The notes under the pieces: generated by a model
Databases searched by the model: none
What the model saw: the letters and a program-made list of their open reading frames with translations, nothing else
Told to the model about the DNA's origin: nothing
Shown here: in pieces, positions 34,055-45,859 of the stretch
Numbering within the stretch: position 1 is the stretch's first letter
Layout of the letters: each line of letters begins with the position of its first letter
NCBI GenBank assembly: GCA_000507305.1
Contig: DF240791.1
Span: forward strand, 37,543-101,542
Length of the DNA: 64,000 nt
DNA from: Breviolum minutum Mf 1.05b.01
Taxonomy: Eukaryota > Sar > Dinophyceae > Suessiales > Symbiodiniaceae
Direction of reading: 5' to 3'
Translations under genes and position numbers: made by a program

Positions 34055-35014
34055 GAGTCTGATCTAAAGGAGCTTTTCGCTGCGCTGGATATGGACTTAT
34101 CTGGGACAGCACCTCGGCTGAACAGGGTACAGTCGAATCCATAACAAACCGCTCATGTGGTCATGATGGCCATGTCAGCAAAGTCTGCTTCATATTCCGC
34201 ACTTTTCTACGGTCTGTGTTTTGGAGCTTTTCCACTTCCATCTGTAAATGGCTGTTTGAAGTCCATGCGGGTTATTGCAAACATAAAGACTTTAAAGCGG
34301 CTCTCAAAACTGTATCACATGTAAACCACAGAGTCTCGAGCGAAGCGGATCAGGTTTCCTTCACAGAGTTCGTGCAAGGCTTGTGGGACATGTTTTGGTG
34401 AACCAGTAAGATGCGTGGTGCAAGGAGTCCCTGTGCAAATATGCATGACAAGATCTTTGGAAGTCTCTCAACAAAGGTACCCTGCTGTAGACAGCTTCAA
34501 GTTTTCCTCCAAGATTATCATCATGCTCACAACGTGTGCATGAGAGGCCTTGCAGCTATCCGAGTCGCCCATGAGACTGAAGTTCAGGTGCCAGAAGGGC
34601 TTCTATTCACAGAATTTCACATGCTGTGCTGCATTTTGGAAGCGGAAGAGTTTTATCCACAAAAAAGCCCAAAAGTCCCGTGCAGTCGAGCTGGGTTGTT
34701 TGGAGCCAGGAAGCGCAATACGAAGCGGAAGCCAGGCAACAGACTGCCAGCTTCGTCAAGGACACGCTTGAAACTTCCCCAACTCCTCTGTAGTCTCAAA
34801 AGATGTTTGTTGCAAAGTCTGACTTTAAAAACACTTCTGGGTTTTCTACTTTGATTGCAATGATAAGAAACCTAAGAAATCTAAGAGGAGGAGCATGGGA
34901 ATGGCACAGTGCCAGGACGTAATGGTCAGCAGTGCCCCAGAGGGTAAGGATAGCATCACCGCAGAAGATCTAATCGAGCCGCTTGAATTGCAATTTCGCG
35001 AATTCGAAAACAGG
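34055..35014 (+). CDS. EF-hand array, unit 4 (partial or diverged)
   Basis: Exon 34055-34108 after TTGCAG reads ESDLKELFAALDMDLSGT and ends before GC (ACA|GCACCT). Exon 34354-34398 after ATCAG reads VSFTEFVQGLWDMF. Together they give loop DMDLSGTVSFTE. Intermediate coding-like sequence at about 34490-34620 includes FLQDYHHAHNVCMRGLAAI. Exon 34941-35014 reads KDSITAEDLIEPLELQFREF and ends AGG|GTGAAG; it matches the GxLxLxxF module of the other units. A W-loop equivalent may be the degenerate LIDGLPWGPDGNLPLG near 35300-35350. Later modules are not clear, so the array seems to end or decay here. Confidence 0.55.
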
Positions 35015-38000
35015 GTGAAGCTGCAGATGTACTTTGGCATCCAGCCTACGCTGTTTTTAGATCTCTTCCAGCACCCTTGACTCTCTTCTCAGCCCATATA
35101 TGTTCTACAGGAACGGTCGATCCAGCAAATTTAGTTTCCACCAAACCCTGCAACTTGTTAGTTTTTGCAGTCTCACAAACCAGGGGAATGGGATGTTTCC
35201 CCGCTCATCTCCACCCATTTATCGCGTTTTATTGCGTGTCTCAGGCTGCTGCGCTTCCTTGACAGTAAAAGATGGACAACACCCAAATTGTTGAAACTGA
35301 TCGATGGGCTCCCTTGGGGTCCTGACGGGAATTTGCCCTTGGGTGCCTTAGCATTTTAAGAGCAAGTGATGCATGACGCATTGTGGTGCTTGAGTCACTG
35401 GCGTTTGAGTCCGGACTGTCTTTGTGGCAACACTTCCATATTGCAGAACCATCCATTGCTTGACGCTGAGGTGATTTGGTGGAACTGCTGCGGCTTGGCT
35501 GCAATGCGAATTGCCACGTCTGTGAAATCTAAGTTGTTTGCGTGTCTGCTTGTGGTGCTGATCGAGAACTTTCCATGCAAAGGTACTAGATTCTTAGATC
35601 ATCGAAGCTGCTTGGAGAAGCACAAAGTTTTGGAAACACTTCGGCGTGCAAGAGATCACTTCACATTGTGTGGCGCCTGAAGATTCGTGTGACAGACATT
35701 CTTGAGGTGCCGCAGAGTGATGCATGTCAAACATGATTCCTTCTCGGTACTTTGCAGCGCTTGTGATAAGCCAAATCCCGGGAAGAACTTTTCGAAGCCT
35801 ATGAGAGCTTTTCTGAAAACATCGTTTTGAACCTCTTTGGGGTGTCGCTTCTGCCAGCAGAGTTGGGAAGCCATTCTCTTGAGGCTCGCCAAAGGTGAGC
35901 AGTGACAATATGACAATATGACAACATGACACCTGTCCAAATGTGACTCAAATGTGCTTAGCATTTTCTGAAAAAGTAGAAACTTCACTTCACACAACTT
36001 CACAGCGACATTCTCAAGCATTCTTGTCCTTCATCCTGTGCAGTCCCTGCAGAGCACTACAGAATCAGCTGGCATAAAACTCACTGGCTTGCCATTGTTT
36101 CTGAGGTTTACAAGCGAGCAGATACTTTGGCCCATCAAGAGTTGGAAGCTAAAGTCATTTTCTGCTGTCACCACTTGCAGCACAGAGCGCAGGGCTGTGC
36201 TGCTGGCTTGATAAGGCCGTACAAATACGGTTTGCCCCCAACTTATGCCACCGGCCTAGCAGGAATGATGCTGAGCTAATGTATCTTCTTCAGTCACGCA
36301 CAGACTCCATCCACCTGTCATTCTTCTATCTCCTGGAGCAGAACATGGGAGATGAGGGAGCTGAATATTTGAATAAGCAAAAGATTTCTGCCATACAGTG
36401 TAGATCCTAGGTCCAGGTCGCTTTCACCTGTGCAGTCTTGGCTTTCGCAACCCAGATGGTGCCTGGCCAGCGTCTATCTTCGCTTTTTACGTTGTGACAC
36501 TTCTTGGATGCTGTCTTTTCGCCGAAGTCTTGTATGCGAAAAGAATATCCATTGAGCAGCCTCGAACCCACTAGGCATAACGTTGACATGTCTTCAAGCC
36601 CCAGGTGTTTTATACCGGCAGGGAGTGGACAATTCACAAGCAAGTGCATATCTGAGTCGCGAGTGAGTTGATGCGCCTTGATGTATCAGCAGCAGTGATT
36701 GCAAAACTGGCATTCGAGTGCTTGCGAGTGCCTGGCTGTCCAGTGATCTGGTTCTTGAGGCTGGAATGCAAGTACGACGAGCATTCTGCTCAGTTTATGG
36801 AAGTTTGAGGAACTTTTCTTGGAGTTCTTCTGGCATTGCCCTTTTTTTCCTACTGTATAGTTTTCTTGATCGCGTCTATATTTTGATATTCTATATATAC
36901 ATATGCATATCCATATTCCGCAATACATATTAGATGTAGTTGGGTAGGAAGTCCTGTGCCTGGCTGCCTGGGTTTTGGATCGCAAGGTTCCAGCGTTTTG
37001 GAACAATCTCTTCAACATCTCGATGTTTGAAGCTCAATGGGCCCAATGCTTGCTCAGCTTGTAGGACCAAAGTGGCACCTTCGTTTATTCATGTGGGATT
37101 GGTGTCAAACATGTCACATTTTTGAGTCAAAGCGTTCTGAGGATATTTATGTACATGGCGATTGGTGTCACTGTCTTCGGACTGATTGAGATGCCCGCTT
37201 CTTAGGAAGAGCTTGAGTCCCGTGGCCATTGTCTTTTTTGGAATCTAGGGAGTTTTTTCGGGAACAGCCGCAGCCTTTGCCTATGTTTTGTACAGGCAGC
37301 AACCGAAAGAACTCGTGGAAGAAGGAGGCGTCTCATTGGACGTGAACTAGAAAAGCGTTCTTCTTGACTGCTGGTTAGCTGTAGCTTATCTCACATGCTA
37401 CAGGTTGGTTGTTGTAACTAGAGTGTAGGGACACATTTGTGGTGTGAAACAGTTCAGGTTGAGAATGCAAACACTTGTTTCCCTTCTCCACCTCTATCCC
37501 ACCCTCACCTCCCTTATCCCCTCTGCAGGGTGGTGGGAGGGGGGTCTTGGGAGTTCTTGAGTTTTGGTACTGATAGGTGAATGTCTTTAATCTCACCTAT
37601 CATATTACATTCCACAACATATATGCATGTACAATCATGTGCATGCACTCCGCAACTTTTCCCCATTGGTATATATCTTTATACTCAGCATATAGCAATC
37701 CCAGCAGTCTGATACAGTGAGACCTCTGAAAAGCTTGCATAAACGAAAGCTGCTACAAAGATACGGGTTGGGAACAAAAGCAAAAAGAAAAGCCGACAAG
37801 TCAAAAAACTTGCTGAAGAAGCTCTGTCTTTGATTCTTCGATTTGGCGCCAAACAAATTTCGAGATGCCATTGAGCCATCCAGGCGAAGTTCCAATGTCT
37901 GCGGGAATTTTCTGCTCCAATGCTTTGCTGGTGCTCTATTTGTCGTTGTACCCTCCTTATTTTCAGGCCATTTGTTTTGCACACTGATTTCATCGTTGGG

Positions 38001-39430
38001 TGATCAGCAAGCACCGCATCACTCCAGTGCCAATTCAATCTTGAAGCTTCCAGACTTTCACCCAAGGTATGCTGCTCTTCAGATAGTCTGACTCTCAGTC
38101 GCTCTCGGCGGCCAGTTTATTCTCGAGACTGTACGTAACTAAAGACAACTGCTGCAAATATGATTGAAATCACAGTGTTCGATTGCGACAAGCTATACAT
38201 GTTCACAAACTTGCCGTCAATGAGTGCACAAAGAATGCACTTTTTTTGCCCGTTTCCTCAGTTCCCATCATGTGCCACAGCTTGCATTTCATTCAATTCA
38301 AAATTTGATGCCTTTGAGGCTAAGACCTTGGACGTTGAATTCCGGGAGCGAGGCAATCGACTCAACTTGAAATGTGTGCGAAGAAAGCCTTGGCACCTCT
38401 TCGCCAGGCACTCACGCTGCCTCTCTCACAGATCCCTCCAGGCCCTATGCTGAGCTTGATATTTTGAAATTTGCTTTGTGAGAGTCTCCCTCAACAATAT
38501 ACAGCTGCAAATCAGTTGTGAGTAGAACATTAGGGCAATGAAGCCTTTTGTGAAGGCAAGGTGACTTTAAACATGCAACGCATTCTACTTGACGATGGTA
38601 TACTTCGTGTTTGTTCAGGTATGTTATTGAAGTCTTGAAGATGGGCGCTTCTAGCGTGCAGACAGCTCCCATGTCCTGTGCTCCAGCTTGTGCAGTCTAA
38701 GACTTCATGGCAGTCAGCGATTTGAATAGCTTCTTACCGGGCATTTGCACTCTCAAGTTGTGAAGTCTCAGCATCGCACATCAGACTATGTGGAGCTGCC
38801 GCATCATGTGTCGCAAGTGGATCTGCCATTTTCATCCATTTTCAGCATTTGGTACAGCAATAAGCTCCTTTACACGAATGCAACACATCTTCGCCCGCCT
38901 CTGAAAAGGAACGTACACAGCATGAATCCTGAGCACAAAAGGAGGTCAAAAAGAAGATACGAAAAATATACGAAGAAGATACGAAAAAGATACAATGCAC
39001 ATTATTATACGGTGAAAAAAAAAAATGCCATTTTTCGCTATACTGCACTGAGCATTTTCTCCTCTTGTCTAAGACAAGAAGCCTCTAGGGCGCTGGGGCC
39101 TTGCCCCAGAGCATGGAGCAACGGGAGTCTGATCTCGCTGTTGTTTGTCGACTGGCCCATGAACACTTAAGCGAAGGTGCCACACGGAATGATATTCTCA
39201 GGTGCGGAAGCAAGGTTTTCTGAGTGGTTACGTGTCTTTTACCTTTGGTTGTTCATTTTTGGTGGTGTTGGTTGTAGTGCGGGTATTGATTGGAACGAAT
39301 TCTGGAAAATTAATCATTTTTTTGCGTTTGTGTTTGTTTATGTTTTTTGGTTGTTGCAACTATATGATATATTATGATATCATATTGTATAAGTATGTTC
39401 TTGAGTTGGTTTTCTACGTAGACTAGAGAG
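35015..39430. other. Few exons; mostly intergenic or intronic
   Basis: Only isolated + coding-like segments are visible: about 35270-35360 (PKLLKLIDGLPWGPDGNLPL), about 36292-36395 (LSFFYLLEQNMGDEGAEYLN) and about 37300-37350 (KELVEEGGVSLDV, similar in form to the EEGDLDM helix module of the EF-hand units). These could be decayed remains of further EF-hand units. AT-rich simple sequence occurs at about 36880-36930 and 39000-39030. No gene is supported on the minus strand. Confidence 0.4.
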
Positions 39431-42400
39431 GCGGCTGCCGCGAGACTTTCGCAGTGGCGTTGATGAGATTGTGAAGGACAGGTTGAATTTGTGGATGAAA
39501 ACTACTTTGAGGGACTCATTCAACGGAAACCTTCTCTCTAGCTACATTGACAAAGAAGCAATAATTTTCTTGACAAAAATATCCCTGATAAGGCATTCGG
39601 GAGAAGATATCCCGGACAAGGTATATATCCTGCTGATGCAACAAGGTCTCGCAATGTCCGACCATTGTCGTTAGGTCAAAGATCTAACAACTTGTCTCAC
39701 AGGATTCTGCGCACATGCTGCTCCAGCTTGCGCACGGCAAAAAATATAGAGTTGTGTCCCTGTAAATAGATGTTTTTCATAAAATCTTTAAGTCCACAAT
39801 AGGTTGAGTGTCTTTGTCTTGCAAATCTTCCCAATCTCAAGTGTCTTGGGTCTCTCCAGGACATTCATACCAGCATAGAAGTGCCACCATTATTTACCAC
39901 TAGCAATGGAGTGACTTGTCCTTCAGTTCTTGTTGCAAGAGATTCAAAAGATATCCTTCACTCTTGAAATTGCAAACTTTTGGACATTACGTCAAAACAC
40001 TTATCACAGCCAACCCTTTGCATTGCTCAACCAAGACTCTCTCATTCATCTTCAAAAAGTCTGCACCTTAGAAGGAAATCGACAGTGCTTTAAATTGGTT
40101 GAGGATGGTACTGACTGTACCAGACATTTTGGGTGGAGATGCCGCAACTTTTGTGCGAGGCTCATAACCTACCAAACACAGCAAAATCATCATCAACCTC
40201 CTGGCCGACTGCAACGATTCACAAGCTTTAGCTCCAGAGAGGCAAACAGCTGTGACAACTTTCACGCGAAAAGAGTTGTTTGTGAGATACTGAGACTTGC
40301 TATGCACTAAGACACGTAAAACTTTGGCAGCACACACGAGCGAATTAGGGCCAAACTGAGGAATCCCAAGAAGCGTTGATGTGAACAGTTTTTAGATTAG
40401 GACCAACATGTAGCTGAGCCAAGGAAAACCTGGGCTTGTTGCAGTCAAGGAGCCGTGAATGATGACAACCTTCTTCCCGAAGAAGTCGATCCATATTTGA
40501 ATTATTTGCGACATCTCATGTATTACCACGATCGATGGTCTTCGAAACTGTGGGGATCAGATGCCTTTATGGAGATAATGGTCCAGACAATCCGAAAACT
40601 TGAAGGCTTGAAGCGCGACACTTCAGATGCAAGACAGAAATATTTGAGAGTCTTGGAACATATCAGTGATGCATCAAACGAGCTGGTTGACCATGCCTTG
40701 CGTGTCACGATGCTGCTTGTCAGCGACCAGCATGCAGAATTTGAGCAGCTTGTTGCCAAAGAAGGTCCGATGACCTTAAAGCTCCTCAGTAAGCCCTACT
40801 TTCGGCACAACTCCGTGTATTGGGCAACAGATCTGGGTCAGGTCTTACAAGCAGCCTTGGTGCGGTCAGATCCACAACGTTTCAAACCGACAGGGACTGG
40901 AGATCTTGAAATCGATGGACAGACCGTCACCGCTGCACGGGTTTGGAGTTTGTGGACTGACGAGCTGCGGACTGTGAAGAGATACGAATATTCAAGTCCA
41001 GAAGAAGCCAGGCAAGTCTTTGAAACGTGCAGGTGTTGCACAGTCCTGGTTGGACCCGAAGGCAAAATCCAAGAGAAAAGTCTCGCTGCTGGACAGATGC
41101 TACAAAAGGCGAGGGAAAAACAACCAATAGTTTTTGCATGCTTTTGCATTTTTTGGCATGGTTGGACGGGGGACATCCAGGGACAACTCCGGTGTGTTGT
41201 TCATTTCTTGGTCCCTGGGAGGTCTTGCAGGAGGACAGCACGCTTCGGGAGCTTAATCGTATCCTGGCATGGTGGAAATATGTGGTCGTCACTTACCTCA
41301 TGCCTCCATGCATCATTCCGCAACATACCTCAACTACAGTTTTGTGTTTCTGAGGCAGAGTTGATCAACACATTCACTTGCAACGTGGCGCTTTGGGGCT
41401 ACCGCCGCCAAAGGCACAACATGGGGCTAGCCTAGCACTTTGTTTGGAGCGACATAGAGTGATCAAATGGCAGGTCACCGCCATAGAAGATTTTCTGGGA
41501 GAGCCTGCAACGACTGCCCACAAGACTGAAGAGCAAAATAATTGGTGACGTGGCACTAATAGCAAAATTTGCATGGAGTATGGAGAGTATTCGGGAGTTG
41601 GCAGATGCATGCCAAGTGCCTTTCCAAAACCATTTTTGCAAATGTACTGCAATACACTGCAATGCAATGTTCGATTCTTGAAGATCAGGCATAACGCTGT
41701 GCAGAAGGCACACTACGATGTGAAGTGGTGAGACGAATTGATGTCACTTTATTTTAGGGTGTCTTGGTTTTGCTTCAGTCTTCGCCATGCAGGTGCAAGA
41801 AGCATGGATGGCAAACCATACAGAGATTGCCGGTGTGGCCGCCGATTTCCGTGGTCCCAGGAAGGTGGAACCCCTTTGAGCTGTTTTTCTCTGAGATGTT
41901 TTAAACTTTATCAAACTTTGCTTAACATGTTCTGCTTTTTTTTGTGAACACTTTCTGTTTCCAACAAGCACTGGCAGGTGAAGTGGGTTGAAGGGGTCTT
42001 CGAGAAAGAGTCCAAGTCTTCAGACTTTCCCACAATCATTCTGGACACAAGTCATTTGCAGAAGTCACTTGAGTGACTTGCTTTTCTCTTGTCCTTTTGA
42101 AATTTGCTGATTTTGGAAGTAATGACTGAAGGACTTGAGCAAGACTTTTTCGGACTTGCTTTGCTGCCACAAAGAGGCAGCCTCTCCGTGCAGCTTTTCC
42201 TTGTTCCAATCAGCAAACTCTTTGAACTTTTGCGTCTGCCACTTGGAAGGTCATGTCTGCAGTTCGGGGTATGATCAGCGAAGGCAGGGTTTGCAGGACT
42301 GACATTCAAAGGTTCTGAGTTCTGACGATTCATCATCGTTTACTTTTGATTGTGGTTGACATCCGGCAGGTGGTAGCAAAGAAGCACTCGCTGCTATTTA

Positions 42401-42712
42401 TGCTTTGCGGCAGAAAAGCATAATTACAGGGCAATTGGATGTCTCTTGGCAGTTCCGTTGGGTCTCTTGGGATAGGTGGCTTCTTTTGCCAACCAGTCAA
42501 CCAGGGATTCAGTTTGAAATCCTCAGGGCTGTATGCAAAGATTTATGGCCAGTGCCAACCTTCTTCATGGCTTCTATGAGCATCTCTTCTTTGACGGCAT
42601 CCTGCCTGCACCGGTAAAGGGAATTACCAGTGCTGAAACCTATCTTGTTGAGAAGACGGTTCTTTCAGGTCTAGAAACCAACAAGAAGATCAAAGGTCAA
42701 ACTGCTGCTTGG
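39431..42712 (+). CDS. Multi-exon gene of unknown function
   Basis: The exon 39431-39620 reads RLPRDFRSGVDEIVKDRLNL and ends at ACAAG|GTATAT. A large exon begins at about 40450 and is coding-like to about 41130; it is helical and acidic (DAFMEIMVQTIRKLEGLKRD; VDHALRVTMLLVSDQHAEFE; VWSLWTDELRTVKRYEYSSP). Then 41231-41281 after TTGCAG (DSTLRELNRILAWWKY|GT), about 41420-41520 (RHRVIKWQVTAIEDFLGEP), 42370-42435 after GGCAG (SKEALAAIYALRQKSIITGQ) and 42527-42712 after CTCAG (ANLLHGFYEHLFFDGILPAP, then KGITSAETYLVEKTVLSGLE). No domain is recognised and there are no transmembrane segments or obvious repeats. The helix-rich character suggests a scaffold or enzyme subunit, but I do not assign a role. 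Codon quality of the 40.45-41.1 kb exon makes it clearly coding. Confidence 0.55.
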
Positions 42713-43061
42713 TGGCAAGATGTCGGTTCTACTTTTGTAAATACTGACCTAGCAAAGACAAGGTTGGGACGCATGTGTGAATATGTGTGCATGTTGAGGC
42801 ACCTATACAGCGACTGTACTTTGTCCCTGGGCAAAGTATTGGGACGAAGAGACCACCAGAATTTGTCCTTAGATTTTGGTGAGCTCGACATGTAGCAGGT
42901 TTCATTGAAAGACTTGAAAGATGGAATCAACAAGATGGTCTGTCATGGGGGATGGTTTGCGACTGTGTGTTGACTAAAAGAATTCTGCAGAGTACTGTGG
43001 GCTTGCTGTTTGGACCATGGCTCTTCCCCGCCCAATTTGGCAGCAAATTGTAACACTGGAC

Positions 43062-43130
43062 TGTACATATATATATATATATCATTTATATATGATATAT
43101 ATTCAATAAATATATATATATATATATTCC
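43062..43130. repeat. AT-dinucleotide repeat able to fold back
   Basis: Two runs of TA/AT repeats (about 43062-43082 and 43106-43128) flank a shorter ATATAT-containing segment; the whole could form an AT-rich hairpin. Smaller AT runs occur at about 22918-22962, 26376-26396 and 26761-26801. Confidence 0.8.
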
Positions 43131-43466
43131 ATCCAATATTCTTGACATATTTTGCATTCCCCTCTATGATTCTACCACCACGCCAAGGAGAGTATACGTG
43201 CTTGCAGCAAGATCCGGGATGACATCCTGACGCACTGGCACAAGCTGGGCCTGCAGGCAATGATTGGAATGTTTTGAAAAGCAACAAAGAAAGGTAGCAG
43301 GTAACACAGAAGAGTGACAATTATCTTAACTTATATCTACAACTCGACAAATTATATTGAGGTCGAGGTCGTGTGACTTTATTCTAGAGTTTTATGCTAG
43401 GTTGGTGAAGTACTAAGGTACTATGGTGTTCCAACACTACTGATGTTCCAACATGCTTCCTTTCAG

Positions 43467-44472
43467 CATGGATGTCCGTCCATCCAGCGGCAACGCAGTG
43501 GCTGCATTGATCATTCCTGACATAATTTCAGAACCCACATGCCGGATGGCTCTTGGTCGATGCAGGTCACAGACGATAACTTGGCAGAGGAAGCCAAGCG
43601 CAACGCAGCTGCATTTGCCATAAAAAGAATCACAAACCGAGAGCAAAACGTGGCTGAGGCATCGACATGACTGAAAGAGCTGCGTTTTGCCAGCTCATGG
43701 GCAATTTGGCCGCATCAATGCCAAAGCTTAGGGGCGCGTTCAGACTCAACGCGAAAGTGGTGACTCATAAACCAACTTGACCCAGTCTTTGACAGGCATG
43801 CCGTCTCCAACTCTTGCTCTTACAGGAGGCCCAGTCACTTAGATGCTCTGCGGTCAGAGACCGTGTCTTTGTCTGCTCTTTTATGTCGCTGTCTACCCTG
43901 TAAAACGATGCTGCACCGCCGGCAGGTTCACCGCTCCTGCAGCTGCCAGACGAGAAACAGGTTGGTGGAAACCAAAAAGAGAACGAAAGGGATGAGACGA
44001 GAGACGTCAAAAGATATCGAGAGACACTAAGAGTGAAGGAAGACGACAAACCATACAAAAACACACTGAAGGCAGTGAAGAAGCAAGCAGGGTAAGAGAT
44101 CAAATGTCAACGGGTAAGCAAGCTGGGTAAGCAAGCAGGGTAAGCAAGCAGGGCAAGCAAGCTGGGTGAAGTGTTGTTGACCAGGCTGGAACGTCACCAA
44201 CGCAATCCCCGCGAAGCCCTGCGGCACTTGCCCCACTGCAGCGTGCAGAGGAGCGATCCAACTGTAACTTCATATCATGACCATGCAATAATATATAAAA
44301 GATATATAAAGACTTGACTGAGAAACAGCACAAGCTTGAAGAGAAGATTGTTTGGCAGTGCTTTGTGCCTTGCTGTGACACAATGTCTCTTTGGCGAGAG
44401 GAGGTAAAAACTGTTGATAGTGAGAAAGAAAGTGACTCTGGCGATGACAACTTGGCAGAAGTCTTTCGATGA
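43467..44472 (+). CDS. Candidate exons, unidentified
   Basis: Possible exons on the + strand: about 43468-43566 (MDVRPSSGNAVAALIIPDII), 43567-43669 after GATGCAG (TDDNLAEEAKRNAAAFAIKR, clearly helix-like), 43668-43769 (MTERAAFCQLMGNLAASMPK), about 43921-44095 (a Lys/Glu-rich frame, ENERDETRDVKRYRETLRVK) and about 44310-44472 (KQHKLEEKIVWQCFVPCCDT, then an acidic end and TGA). No domain is recognised. The long minus-strand open frame over 44270-44860 has no protein-like features, and I consider it a shadow. Confidence 0.35.
44113..44164. repeat. 13-bp tandem repeat, four copies
   Basis: Unit GGTAAGCAAGCWG repeated four times with few changes. Three of the four units contain GGTAAG, a consensus-like 5' splice-site sequence. 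Confidence 0.85.
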
Positions 44473-45236
44473 ACGAATCGGCTGAACCACAATCAGTGAA
44501 CTGCAAAGGTTCAAAAAGCTGACTAGATGAGTCTTGCAGTCTTGCACTGCGCTCTGATAACGAAGGATATGGTGCCATTGACAGTGTTGCCAAGACAATG
44601 CGGATGATGCAAAAAAGGTTTCTCCACGAGTGCTTTTGGATGAGTTTGCTACACATGAAGTGGAACACGTTTCTGCCAAGAATCACCCTGCAGTTGGTTG
44701 GATTCAATGAGTGACTGAGGTTGGCTGTTGCCTTTATCGCTGTGCAGCTTACCATTGAGGCCCGCACTGAGAAGCTACCAGGCCAGGGAGCAAAATAACT
44801 TTCAACACTCCAGACATTTGCAGACAGATTCTTGTGCGTTTGTCGGAGGGTACAAAACACATCATTGATGCAAGTGTATGGGTTCCCTAGGTTAGATTTT
44901 TAGCGTGCACTATGTTGCCGCTGTCATTCCATCAAACCTTCGAACCTTGATTTGTCCTAATGCGACCAAACCATACGTTGCAGGTGTAGTTGAGACTGCT
45001 ATGTACTTGAGCTGCTTTGCCTTGTTCCTGCAGGCAATTTCAATTTGTGTAGCAAAGTGATTTGTTGCTTCATTCTGGGTTTTTTCAGAATCTTTTTCCT
45101 TTGACAGGCAATTGTTTGCATCATCACACCATTCATCACAAACTCCGAGCTGAAGGCGTAAGCGATTTATCCACACAACCACGCTTCTCCAGTCCAAGAG
45201 TCCAAAAGCAACCTTGAAGCTGTACATCAAATAGCC

Positions 45237-45340
45237 TTGCCGCAGGTTGTTCGAGGAACAGTCGAGACTCCAGATATGGTTGACTTTGCAACAGGCCATC
45301 CGCAAATGTTGGCATCTCACTTTCTTTTGAACCTAATGCG
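45237..45340 (+). CDS. Candidate exon, unidentified
   Basis: A + segment after GCCGCAG reads VVRGTVETPDMVDFATGHPQ and continues as MLASHFLLNL. It looks coding but carries no recognisable domain, and I cannot link it to neighbours with confidence. It may be the 5' part of the membrane-protein candidate downstream. Confidence 0.25.
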
Positions 45341-45859
45341 GTGCGTCCATTGTTCCTTGTCATGGCGTGGCGGAAGGCCCAAGCTTTGTTCCAAGGTTCA
45401 GTTTGATGAGCGGAATACGATGGATCTGCACTGCCATCCTGTGACCCCGCTTGTGCTTCATCCGTTGAGGTTTCATAGCTAGCTGCTTTATACAGTTTTG
45501 ACTGCAGTTTCAGTGCAGACTGGCATACCTTCTGGGGCCTGAGGTATGTTGGAGTTGCCATTACATGCGCCTACCTTTGGAGTGAAATGCTGAGCATCGA
45601 AGTGCACAAAATCAAAAGCACCAAGTCCAGCTTGGACAGCCAGCATCTTTAAGGCTGTTGGTTGTTTCTGAAGAGCTGAGGCCAAAAAGATGCCCCAGCA
45701 TGGGTCATTTTGGTGATTCTGGCTCTATTTTGACACGTTTGGAGCTATTGCTGTACTCATCCATATACAATATGGTATACGGTATACAGTATACCACGGT
45801 CGTATACAATATGGGGTGGAGTCTAGCAGGGAATTTAATCTCCTCAAAATGAGATGTTT

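Noticed and set aside
44270..44860. 196-residue open frame on the minus strand
   Set aside because: No domain or convincing codon pattern. The opposite strand has better coding-like segments with splice sites, so this is likely a shadow.
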